Source: an uncultured beta proteobacterium (lineage in GTDB: Bacteria; Pseudomonadota; Gammaproteobacteria; Burkholderiales; Burkholderiaceae_C). From it: a DNA stretch of 46,735 nt. Every line of letters starts with the position of its first letter. The stretch's first letter is position 1. Shown in pieces: positions 17,623 to 26,027 of the stretch. The stretch covers positions 1-46,735 of the forward strand of contig CAIQOO010000157.1 in NCBI GenBank assembly GCA_903873485.1. The letters are read 5' to 3'. The notes under the pieces were generated by a model. The model did not search any database. It saw only the letters and a program-made list of their open reading frames with translations, and was not told the origin of the DNA. The position numbers were made by a program, and so were the translations under genes.

Positions 17623-19029
17623 CTACACTTGGAACATATCTAATGTTTTGATGTATTTGGTGACTGCAGATTCAGCGCGAAGCCTAATCGAATCCAATTC
17701 TGCTTTTATGATACGAAGTGTTGCAAGGTTACTGTTCAGCAAGGACTCACGGTACACCACCACGTTGCCGGTTTCTTGACAGAAGATTTTTTTTGCTTCC
17801 TTCACAAAGGCATCTTTTTCGAATTCGGTGTATTGATTCGCAAACATCATGCTATAAATTTTAAGTTTCAAGTCATCTGTTAAATCTCCACCACTCAGGA
17901 TTAGGTAGAAAGAAACTAATTCACTACGAAAATCAACCAATTCTTTCTGCTCTCTTCGAGCCCTCTCATCTCTAGCCAATTTCATCAGATAAATTTCACG
18001 CTCAATCTCGCCACGTTTTGCCATCAACTGCTTGCCCAGAGTAAATATGGCATCCTTGCGATTGGATTTCATTCGGTTTACATGGAATCTGTGAATAAGG
18101 TCAAGTAAATCGTCGATGCACGCCAAAATAAGGTCTGTTGATTTGTTGGACAAAAAGGCTGCGTGGAGTTCAGTCAAGTCAGTGTCCATGTCTTGCAGCA
18201 GTTGGTAACGGTGCGACAAGGCATGGGTTCCTTTAGAATAATCCTTGAATACAAGAGGTGTCCATATTCCATACTCAAAGTCAGATGGCCTGATACTTTG
18301 ATCAGGAAAAACCCTAGATTGAAGTTGAAAAATTAGCGTTAGTCCAACATGATTGGTGTTCAGCGATTCAATTTTGATGCGGACCTGCTCTGCGTAATTA
18401 TATACATTCTCCGGGGTTATCATGGTATGCGCCAAACGATTGGCAAGATTCTGATTGACCGCTTTAACAAACGATTGAAAGTTTGAGTAAGAACCCACAT
18501 ATTTTTCTGCACCACCTTGCAACAGTGCAATCATGGCAATCGTTGAACACGCTTTATATCTCAAACTGTATTTTTGCGCTAATCTGGCATTATCTTGCTT
18601 GGCGTGCTTCGTCGTTCCATTTACTACATAATCGAATTCAATCGTTTTTCGACCATCTTCATTAAGAAACATTTGCCACCAATCGATCATGGCTTGTGTA
18701 TCAAGGCCGTGTCCATTTTCGTATCTTGCCGGGATGTCAACTTGTTTGATCTCGTAACCATTCGCCAGATACAAAGAGCGTTCGCCGTGGAAAACAGCGC
18801 CACTGGCATCAGTCAAATCGTCGTAATGCTGGGTTGCACCAAAATGTTTTCCGGTTATCTCTTTCCCAATATCGGTACGAAAATTCTGCCCAGGGGTGAG
18901 GTATCTTGAAGGAATCCAATTAATATATATTAATTCTCTGTTGTGCTGATCGGTTATTCTAACCGCTGCATGTCCAGGGGCCATTATTCCATCAACTCCA
19001 ATAGGCTTAAACCATAATACATGTATCAT
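17623..19029 (-). CDS. AT-rich orphan, putative permuted papain-like (NlpC/LRAT-type) cysteine peptidase-fold protein
   Basis: A 468-residue protein with no full-length family that I recognise. The N-terminal ~180 residues show APGHAAVRI (H20), YINWIPSRYLTPG (35-47) and YKACSTIAMIALLQGG (C161). A His in GHxxV/I, then a Tyr-x-x-Trp-x-P segment, then a Cys in xCSTxxxxxL..GG is the order found in circularly permuted NlpC/P60-like and LRAT-like folds; this is inference from motif order. The remaining ~290 residues look all-helical with a charged coiled-coil stretch (KRGEIEREIYLMKLARDERA). No signal peptide is seen. Base composition is clearly AT-richer than all neighbours, suggesting recent transfer. 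There is no partner gene, so it could be an effector, toxin or hydrolase. Confidence 0.6.
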   Translation of the reverse strand: MIHVLWFKPIGVDGIMAPGHAAVRITDQHNRELIYINWIPSRYLTPGQNFRTDIGKEITGKHFGATQHYDDLTDASGAVFHGERSLYLANGYEIKQVDIPARYENGHGLDTQAMIDWWQMFLNEDGRKTIEFDYVVNGTTKHAKQDNARLAQKYSLRYKACSTIAMIALLQGGAEKYVGSYSNFQSFVKAVNQNLANRLAHTMITPENVYNYAEQVRIKIESLNTNHVGLTLIFQLQSRVFPDQSIRPSDFEYGIWTPLVFKDYSKGTHALSHRYQLLQDMDTDLTELHAAFLSNKSTDLILACIDDLLDLIHRFHVNRMKSNRKDAIFTLGKQLMAKRGEIEREIYLMKLARDERARREQKELVDFRSELVSFYLILSGGDLTDDLKLKIYSMMFANQYTEFEKDAFVKEAKKIFCQETGNVVVYRESLLNSNLATLRIIKAELDSIRLRAESAVTKYIKTLDMFQV

Positions 19030-19131
19030 TTTACCCTAACAATTTTACAATTTAAATTAACTCAGTATCCCAAGCCCACACGCGAGTCAGATGGTCGAAG
19101 TCGCGCAGGGTGCCTGATTTTTTTATACAAA

Positions 19132-19190
19132 ATCAGCCTCTAGCCCTTTACCCATCTGCGCTGATAGCTATATTTTCAATAGCTAGTAAA
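19132..19190 (+). repeat. Copy E of the ~50-bp dispersed repeat
   Basis: ATCAGCCTCTAGCCCTTTAC, then CTGCGCTGATAGCTATATTTTCAATAGCTAG. It lies 100 bp upstream of the AT-rich orphan gene and may mark the edge of that insertion. Confidence 0.88.
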
Positions 19191-19533
19191 GTTTTTCTAT
19201 GATGATTTTAAAATTATTTTCAAATAAAATAATTACCAGATGATTACAATTTGAAAATAGTGTCTCAATCAGCATGAGAGTTTGCGCGACAAAGCTTCAC
19301 CGGCACGGCACCGCTGCCCCGCGCCTGAACATGCCCGACACGGCCAATGTCAAGTCGGCTGTTGGCGCTGCTCACGACCACTGTTCGGCTCCATCGGGTC
19401 AACCAGCCTGGCCAGCGCCTGTTGCAGCGCGCCAAAACCGATGCGCTCTTGCTCCAGTCGCAAGTTTGGCCGCAGCCGGTTGTCACGCAGATCGTTGAAT
19501 ACACCGGTCGCATCGGCGGTCAGGCGCGGGAAA
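19191..19533. other. Intergenic stretch with a possible coding remnant
   Basis: 19191-19262 is very AT-rich and holds nothing I recognise. On the minus strand, 19541-19350 is an open frame of about 63 codons (containing RDFPRLTADATGVFNDLRD) with codon use like real genes. It overlaps the 3' end of the VanZ-like remnant in another frame and has no start signal of its own. I cannot name it; it could be the scar of a further deleted gene of the polysaccharide locus. Confidence 0.3.
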
Positions 19534-20478
19534 TCACGCAACAGGGGTTGCTGCTCGTCGCCCCATCTTCTGATTCAGGCTAACCAGCCATCGCCACGAC
19601 AAGTACTGAAACACTGCCAATCCACCGCACACCGTCAACATGACCACCCCGAACCGGATCATTAAGTTGGCGCCCTGTGCGTAATGCGCACGGTCCGCAC
19701 TCAGCAAAAATTGAAAGGCCGAAAAAACCTGGCCATATTTCACAATGGTCTGCTCCGTTCCCAGCCAATAGCAAACCGAAGCCCCCGCAAGTGCTGACAA
19801 GGCAAGCCCCAACAAAACCCGGCGTGCCCCCACTGCACTCAACGCAGCAGATAGCGCACTGGCAGCCAGACAATTCAAAAACAATCCTGTGGCCATGGTG
19901 AACGATGCCAAAAAACTCGCATCCCACGCCATCAACTCTGTCAAATTATCGGTAGCCGCCCACTGCACTACCAACAAATGAAGCGGCCAAGCCAACACCA
20001 CACGGATCAATATCCAGTAAAAGAAGTCCGCCAGAGTTTCAGGCGTGACGATGACCCGCACGCACAGCGCTGCCCCCACCACCTGCAGCATCACAGCCAT
20101 ATTCAGCGCGATAAACCTGCCCATCATTTCCCAATCCCAGGGCCAACCCAATACTGGCGACCCCACGATATCCTCAAGACTTTCAATCGGTACTGCAAGG
20201 CGCAGCAAGCACCAGGCCAATAACCCTTGGGCCACCAAGCCAAGCGGAAACGCGTACAGCCATCTGCGCCGCCTGGTTGCAAAAAACAAGAATGGACCGT
20301 TGGCCATGCCATAAACCGTCAACGCCAAGCCCAGCACAGACACGAGCTCGCTTAGCCCGGGCACCAGTAATTCACGCACGTTGTAAGGCACCAACAGATG
20401 GTTTATGCCTGGCAATGCCACCGCCATACGCTTTGCAGCCAGCCACCCCACCCAAGCCCCCACACCTGCCAGAAACAT
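19534..20478 (-). pseudogene. VanZ-like membrane protein, 5'-truncated remnant
   Basis: About 314 codons encode seven or eight hydrophobic segments and end ..WLVSLNQKMGRRA. The frame opens abruptly at MFLAGVGAWVGWLAAKRM, which matches the middle of VanZ-type proteins (DVxxAxxGAxxG), not a start. Directly upstream a TGA is in frame. One base out of frame the minus strand reads FLYTRVTDVTDV (from about 20520 to 20484), which would continue naturally into FLAGVGAW. This points to a one-base deletion near 20484. Beyond 20540 the similarity ends and the divergent glycosyltransferase begins, so the N-terminal third is missing. VanZ-like genes are frequent in XrtA-type loci. A working shorter protein is not excluded. 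Confidence 0.6.
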
Positions 20479-20619
20479 CCGTCACATCTGTCACCCGGGT
20501 GTACAAAAAATTGGATTTGAGGCCTGGCACCTGGCTTGATCAGCGCTTGGCAATGCACGCATTGAACGCGCTATGCTATTGGTCTATTGAAATTGAACGC
20601 GCGTTTCAAGCCGTTTTTT

Positions 20620-21561
20620 ATGACAGAAATCAATTGGTCGCTCGCCATGTTCGCAGCCCGCGAGACACCCGCAGTATTGATGCGCTCGGTGGCGGCCGTG
20701 TTGGCAGCCACACGCCCGCGCATGACCATCGAAATTTTGACAAATGGCAACACCGCGCTTGCACAAACCATAGCTGGGGGTTTGATCCAGGGCCTCCAAA
20801 TACCTGCCGCTGTCAACCTGCGGCTCTGGCACATACCCTACGGCGACAAGGCTAACGCCTGGAACCAGTTTTTACACCACATCTGGCAAGATCAACCATT
20901 GGCATTTTTTGTCGATGGATATGCCCGGCCCAGGCCTGACGCGCTGCGTGTGCTGGGTGATGCCGTGATGGGCAGCCACTGCGCCAATGCCGGTTCGGGT
21001 GTGCCAACAATCGGGTTTTCTGCGACCGCCTTGCGCACCCATATGTTGAAAAATGGTGGATTTCATGGCAACTTGTGTTGCGTCACCGGAGATTCAATCG
21101 CCCGCATCAAGCAGCGCGGCATCCGGCTGCCCGTGGGCTTGTATCGCACAGATTCGTTGATGGAAACAATCCTCGCGTATGACCTTGATCCAGCGATCAA
21201 CGAATGGGACGATGCCCGGGTGGTGGTGCATGGAGCGGCCAGTTGGGACACCGACAAGCTGGTTTGGTGGCATCGGTCAAGCCTGCTGGTTTATTGGAGC
21301 CGTCAGTTGCGGCAGGCGCAAGGTAACCTGGAAAAGCAGGCATTCAAGGACTTTTTTGACAAGCGCCAGCTCGTGCCAGAACTGTTGCCAGCCAATTGCC
21401 GCGAGATGATCGAGGACTGGATGCTGCGCTGCCCCCGGCTTGCCCAAGCCACATTGCGTGGCCATCCTTTGCGGCAGCGGGCGCTGCAGCGCCTGTTGCA
21501 AGAGCCGAACCCATTGCCACAGAGCTTGCTGCCAACGTTGATCTGGTCAAGTGTCGGGTAG
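20620..21561 (+). CDS. Glycosyltransferase, GT-A (family 2-like)
   Basis: A 313-residue soluble protein. It starts with a GT-A-like strand (WSLAMFAARETPAVLMRSVAAV), then RMTIEILTNG and a DxD-equivalent region in LAFFVDGYARPRPDAL. Later segments (GFHGNLCCVTGDSIARIKQRG, LMETILAYDLDP) fit the acceptor side of family 2 enzymes. The donor and acceptor cannot be assigned. I use the ATG at 20620; one at 20587 would add 11 residues. It is the only plus-strand gene among the minus-strand polysaccharide genes 19.5-35.7 kb and starts where the truncated VanZ-like gene ends. Confidence 0.7.
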   Translation: MTEINWSLAMFAARETPAVLMRSVAAVLAATRPRMTIEILTNGNTALAQTIAGGLIQGLQIPAAVNLRLWHIPYGDKANAWNQFLHHIWQDQPLAFFVDGYARPRPDALRVLGDAVMGSHCANAGSGVPTIGFSATALRTHMLKNGGFHGNLCCVTGDSIARIKQRGIRLPVGLYRTDSLMETILAYDLDPAINEWDDARVVVHGAASWDTDKLVWWHRSSLLVYWSRQLRQAQGNLEKQAFKDFFDKRQLVPELLPANCREMIEDWMLRCPRLAQATLRGHPLRQRALQRLLQEPNPLPQSLLPTLIWSSVG

Positions 21562-21580
21562 TGCAAGTTTCAGCCTCATT

Positions 21581-23041
21581 TCAGCGCCGTTGAAGGTAAT
21601 CCATCACGGTTGACTCAAATCCTTCTGGCTTGCCCGCCAGATGCCAGGTGGCCAGCGTCCAGGCCGAGTAAACAACAGCACCGCTGACAATGCCAAGCAC
21701 AAGCTGACCCAGACTGTCTTGAACCAAGCTGATGGTCAGTGAAACCAGCAGAGCCATGCCGATGGAGCCTAAAAAAGGGCGCCAAATCGCAACGACGATG
21801 TGTCGGGCAGGGATGCCGCACAGGCGCCGTGTTGCCAGAACACCGAGCAGCGCACTGCACAGGCTGGCCAGAATTCGGGACCAGACCAGTCCCAGCAGAT
21901 GAAACTGGGGCACCAGCAGCGCGCAGGCCGCGACAAAGGCGGCAAATTCTGCCCAGACAATGCGGCTCTGCACTCGGGTGTGACCCCGCAGCGTCAGCAA
22001 AGTGCCCAGCGGCGACATGGCAAATTGCAGCGTGCCCGCCATGGCAAAGGCGGCCACCAGCGGGGCCGCATCGAGCCAATTTGGTCCCAGCACAATGGCC
22101 GTGGCGGGCAGCGCCACTGCAGCAAAGCCAAACCCGACTGGCAGCGTGATGGTGTTGACGGCCGCCAGTGTCTTGAGCACCGCACTGTTGGTGCGCTGCC
22201 AGTCGTTCTGGATGGCAGACAGCACCGGCAGAAAAGCCCGCAGCATGGCCGGGCCCAGTTCGCCGGTAGGCAACTGACCCAGATCAGAACCCACGTTGTA
22301 CATGCCAAACTCATGGGTGCTGCCAATGCGTGCGGCGATCAACTCGTCGCTTTTTCGCAATAAAAAGCCACCAATCCCGGCCAGCGTGAGCCATTTGGTT
22401 ACTTCCCATATTTCACCAATTTTCTGGGTGTTCCAGCGGGGTCGATAGGGGTGCATGAGGTAACTTGTGATGAACCCGGACAAGTACCCAGTGGCGACCC
22501 CAATGACCAAGGCCCGGTAGTCCGCCATGAACAGTGCTGACACAATGGTGGCACAAACACCCAGGAACTTGCAGACCACTTGCTGATGAAATTCGAGCGA
22601 AAAGTTCAGCTCTCGCCGTGCCAGTACCAAGCCGATATTTCCCGAGCCCGAAACGATGATGCAAAACCCCACAACAACAAGGACATTGAGTACCCGAGGT
22701 TCCTGAAAATACACACTGGCAAGCGGCGATGCCAGCAAAAGAAGCAAACCGATCACCCAACCCTGTATCACACCCAGTGTCCAGGCAGAGTCAATCTCGT
22801 CTTTGGTCACCACGTCTTTGCGAATCAGGGCCAAGCTCACACCAAAATCCAGAAAAGCCTGGATCAGCCCAACGATCAACATGGCCATGGCCACCACGCC
22901 GTAGTCTTGTGGCGCGAGCATGCGAGCCAGAATGATGGTATTGACAAAGCCCAGCCCCTTGATGGACCAGCGCATTCCAATCGCCCAGCCGGCACCACGT
23001 AGCAGTGCCCTTTTTGGAGTGACCTCAGGGGGCTTTGTCAT
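21581..23041 (-). CDS. Polysaccharide flippase (MOP superfamily, Wzx/WzxC-like)
   Basis: A 486-residue inner-membrane protein with about 14 predicted spans. It starts RALLRGAGWAIGMRWSIKGLGFVNTIILARMLAPQDYGVVAMAML, the typical N-terminus of PST-family lipid-linked oligosaccharide exporters. RKDVVTKDEIDSAWTLGVI and RARLNFSLE-like cytoplasmic loops (ARRELNFSLEF) also fit. It would flip undecaprenyl-linked repeat units made by the glycosyltransferases and the TIGR03013-type enzyme of this locus. The ATG at 23041 lies 10 bp after the preceding pseudogene; an ATG at 23068 would overlap it. Confidence 0.9.
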   Translation of the reverse strand: MTKPPEVTPKRALLRGAGWAIGMRWSIKGLGFVNTIILARMLAPQDYGVVAMAMLIVGLIQAFLDFGVSLALIRKDVVTKDEIDSAWTLGVIQGWVIGLLLLLASPLASVYFQEPRVLNVLVVVGFCIIVSGSGNIGLVLARRELNFSLEFHQQVVCKFLGVCATIVSALFMADYRALVIGVATGYLSGFITSYLMHPYRPRWNTQKIGEIWEVTKWLTLAGIGGFLLRKSDELIAARIGSTHEFGMYNVGSDLGQLPTGELGPAMLRAFLPVLSAIQNDWQRTNSAVLKTLAAVNTITLPVGFGFAAVALPATAIVLGPNWLDAAPLVAAFAMAGTLQFAMSPLGTLLTLRGHTRVQSRIVWAEFAAFVAACALLVPQFHLLGLVWSRILASLCSALLGVLATRRLCGIPARHIVVAIWRPFLGSIGMALLVSLTISLVQDSLGQLVLGIVSGAVVYSAWTLATWHLAGKPEGFESTVMDYLQRR

Positions 23042-23051
23042 GAATACGATT

Positions 23052-23792
23052 TCAACTGCCAAGCCCAAGTTTGATCAATAGCGCTTGCAAATTCAGCTTG
23101 CGTAAGGTTGGATCCTTGACTTCATTGAGTTGAACCAGTGTTTTGAACTTCTGTCTGAGCCCAACACGATCAGAATTGGCAAGGTAGCGCATGAGTTGAC
23201 TGAGGTAAGGGGCGTTCCATGCCGCGCTTTGCTTCTCTTTGACATCCCGGCAACCAACACGGGCCAGCGCCTCGCGGGCCAGCGGATTTTGCCTGGCCCA
23301 CTGAAGGCTGTTTGCCGCGTCCTGAATGTCTGCGTCGGCCCAGTGTGCGTTGCGCCCGGCAAATCGACTCAAGAACTGCCACCCGGCATGAGTCGGTTCA
23401 ACCAACCGGTAAGCAACCGGCAATGAGTTAACTTCTGTCATGTACCCCATGTTGCCCGAATAACCCGTTGCTATGGCAAGTTTGCCGAGTAACATGGCCT
23501 CCATCGGGCCAAGCCCAAGCCCCTCAGATCGGTGCAGCGACAGGAATACATCTGCCGATGAATAAATCGCCATCACCTGATCATAAGCAAGTGTCTGCTC
23601 AACAAGTATGACCCGCAGGTCTGCGGCGATCTCGGTGCGGAGCCGACTTGATGAGCCGCTTTGATCGCCACTGGATTTTCCGTTGGTCTTGACCAGCAAT
23701 CTGACATCAGGGTCAGTTGGAAAAGCTTGCTTGAAAGCTGCAAGAGATGCCTGCGGATTTTTTCGTGACGCATCTGTGCGCAAATCGGTCAA
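23052..23792 (-). pseudogene. Glycosyltransferase family 4, C-terminal remnant
   Basis: This is the donor-binding half of a GT-B glycosyltransferase: RKNPQASLAAFKQAF, VRLLVKTNG, MAIYSSADVFLSLHRSEGLGLGPMEAMLLGKLAIATGYSGN (the EGxGL..EAM nucleotide-sugar motif) and a helical tail. The N-terminal acceptor domain (about 150-200 residues) is missing. Only a TTG at 23792 could start this frame, and it lies within the scar of the truncated prsR gene. A deletion that joined prsR to this gene explains the structure. A half-enzyme is unlikely to be active alone. Confidence 0.75.
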
Positions 23793-23796
23793 GCGA

Positions 23797-23868
23797 TCAC
23801 TTGATCTGCTTTTGCAATGCCAGATCGTCTTCCACGATCAGCAGGGGACGGGATTTGTCGGAACTCAT
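23797..23868 (-). pseudogene. prsR: prsR remnant: first 23 codons of the PEP-CTERM response regulator
   Basis: The ATG at 23868 overlaps the prsK stop (ATGA) and is followed by LLIVEDDLALQKQIK, the start of the PrsR receiver domain, then TGA. If the TGA is read as TGG, the next residues are WSLDRFA, as expected for PrsR. The similarity stops there and the sequence becomes the glycosyltransferase remnant. The phosphoacceptor Asp, the AAA+ domain and the DNA-binding domain are all missing. PrsR is normally the sigma-54-type partner of PrsK, so this cannot be a working regulator. Confidence 0.8.
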
Positions 23869-25976
23869 TGGGCTTTCATGGCAAGTAGGTCAGAGTGTTT
23901 CTGATTTTCAAACAAAGGCAGCATGATTGTGACGCTTGTTCCCTGGTTCTGTTGGCTTTGAACATCAATCTTGCCACCCAGCTCTTGCACATATTGAAAG
24001 CTTTCAAAAGCGCCAATGCCCATGCCAGCTTGCTTGGTGGTCTGAAACGGCTTGAACAACCGGTCGCGGATGAATTCCGGGCTCATGCCGTGGCCGGTGT
24101 CGGTCACCACCATGCGCGCCATGCCAGCCGAGCGATCCAGCTTTAAACTGACACGGCCACTTGGGTCGGTGGCATCAAAGGCGTTTTGCACCACATGGCC
24201 AATGATGCGCTCAAGCCGCTCTTCATGGCCGCGTGCGGCCACCGAATCAAGCAACTCAAATTCGAGCTTTCTGCCTCTGACCGCAGCAACACCGGCCACC
24301 CTGGCAATGATGGCACCCAGATCGACACCCAGTGCCGTGCCCGGCGGTGCCGCACCCTCGCGCAGTTGCAGCATCAACTGGCGCATGCGATCCAGCGAGT
24401 TTTCAACCGTCATCAGCATGTCTTGCTGAAACTCGGGGTTGTTGGCGAGGCGTTTGGCGTTTTTCATCATCAGCGAAAGCTGGGTGATGATATTTTTCAG
24501 GTCATGCACCACAAACGCCGACATGCGATTGAAGGCATCAAACTTGCGAACCTCCAGCAGTGCTTCGGTGGCCTGCATTTGCGCCAGATAGCTGGCCGCT
24601 TGCTGTCCAGCGGTTTTGAGCAGGTCGTTGACCTCCCAATTGACATCGACCCGGGTTCTGGCACTGGCCAGCACCACAAATCCGATCAAATCTGGCCCCA
24701 TCGTCAAGGGCACCAGCAGCCAGGCGCGTGGCATCTGTTGCAGCCAGACCGGCAACTGGAGTTGCCCATAACGCCGGTTGAATGAGCGAAACTCCTCCAG
24801 GTTGATGACCCAGCCACTGGTCATCATGAACTGGCACATGGGTGAGTTCATGTCTTCTTTTTCAGCAGTTTGGGCCAGATTCCAGCGTGCCATCTGACTG
24901 AACGCGCCCTCGCCCTTATTGCGCAGCCACAGGCCACCGGCCGGGCTTTCCAGCATGTCAGCCAGTCCCCGAATGACCTGCTGCCCCATCTCTTGCGGTG
25001 AATTCTTGACCGACAGGGTGCGGGTGAACTTGAGCCACTCCTCGCGGTAGTCATAACGGTAGCGAAAGAAGTGTTTGCCCAAAAAAACCCGCAACCTGGC
25101 CCGCAATGATCCGGACAAAGCCAGCATCATCAAGGCAATGAGTGCCAAAAAAACCAGCCCCAATTGCAGTGCCCGGCCCCACTCGCCACCAAAGTAGCGC
25201 ACGTAATAACCAACGCCTGAAATGAAAATCAGGTACGCACCGGCCATCAGCAGGGTGGCCGAGTGGAACGCCGCCTTGGGTGAAAGATGGATTTTTGCAA
25301 TCCAGTCACTGCGCCGGGTGCTAGACATGAGCAGCAAGGGCACCATCAACGCGTGAATGCCACCGCGAATGCTCAGGGCATCCTGATCCGGCCGGTTAAA
25401 CAGCACCGCTTGAGAAAACAGGTACAAGTCAAACAAAAACGTGCCAGCCAGGCCCAGACTCAACGGTTTGATGTTCCAGCGCGAGTCGTCCGTGGCATTG
25501 CGAAAAACCTGTTCCAGCAAAACCATGCCAAACACCGGCAACGCCATGGCGCTGAGCAATATGAGTTGGGCCGAATCACCCAGCCAGCCAATGCCCAGCG
25601 CCGGCAACAGCAGCGCCACCACGGCAAGAGCGGTCAAGGCGGCAGATAACCCGGTCATCCAGGAAACGTCCGGCAACCCTGGCGCGCTCTGGTCCCGGCG
25701 CAGCAGGGTCAGCAAAAACACAAACCAACTGGCATAACGAAGCTGGTCCGACAGCGCGCTCAGCAGCAACAGCGCCGGCGTTGGAAATTGCAAAAAAAGC
25801 AAGCCAAACCAGCCCCAAAGCGCGCTCAAGCCGAGCGCTGCCAGCACGGCCACTTTCGACAGTTGCCGGTCAGCTTGCAACAGCCCAAGCTGCAACAGCC
25901 GCAGTGCAAAAGCCGAATAGGCCAGCCCGGCCAGGCCATAACTCCAGGCCGTCAAGGTCAAGCTGCCGTCAGACAT
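23865..25976 (-). CDS. prsK: XrtA/PEP-CTERM system sensor histidine kinase PrsK
   Basis: A 703-residue membrane kinase. The first ~300 residues contain about eight spans. A GAF-like region follows (GGLWLRNKGEGAF..LLVPLTMGPDLIGFVVLASAR). The H-box is VVHDLKNIITQLSLM with H491, the N-box NAFDATDPSG near 596, and the G boxes are VTDTGHGMSPEFI and KQAGMGIGAFESFQYV. This arrangement is characteristic of PrsK, which controls PEP-CTERM/exopolysaccharide gene expression with PrsR. The gene itself looks intact, but prsR, which starts in its stop codon, is truncated. It is an orphan kinase unless another regulator exists elsewhere. Confidence 0.92.
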   Translation of the reverse strand: MSDGSLTLTAWSYGLAGLAYSAFALRLLQLGLLQADRQLSKVAVLAALGLSALWGWFGLLFLQFPTPALLLLSALSDQLRYASWFVFLLTLLRRDQSAPGLPDVSWMTGLSAALTALAVVALLLPALGIGWLGDSAQLILLSAMALPVFGMVLLEQVFRNATDDSRWNIKPLSLGLAGTFLFDLYLFSQAVLFNRPDQDALSIRGGIHALMVPLLLMSSTRRSDWIAKIHLSPKAAFHSATLLMAGAYLIFISGVGYYVRYFGGEWGRALQLGLVFLALIALMMLALSGSLRARLRVFLGKHFFRYRYDYREEWLKFTRTLSVKNSPQEMGQQVIRGLADMLESPAGGLWLRNKGEGAFSQMARWNLAQTAEKEDMNSPMCQFMMTSGWVINLEEFRSFNRRYGQLQLPVWLQQMPRAWLLVPLTMGPDLIGFVVLASARTRVDVNWEVNDLLKTAGQQAASYLAQMQATEALLEVRKFDAFNRMSAFVVHDLKNIITQLSLMMKNAKRLANNPEFQQDMLMTVENSLDRMRQLMLQLREGAAPPGTALGVDLGAIIARVAGVAAVRGRKLEFELLDSVAARGHEERLERIIGHVVQNAFDATDPSGRVSLKLDRSAGMARMVVTDTGHGMSPEFIRDRLFKPFQTTKQAGMGIGAFESFQYVQELGGKIDVQSQQNQGTSVTIMLPLFENQKHSDLLAMKAQ

Positions 25977-26027
25977 GGCTTGTCATCATCAAGGGCATCC
26001 GCACTGTGTCAATACCGGCAAAACAGG

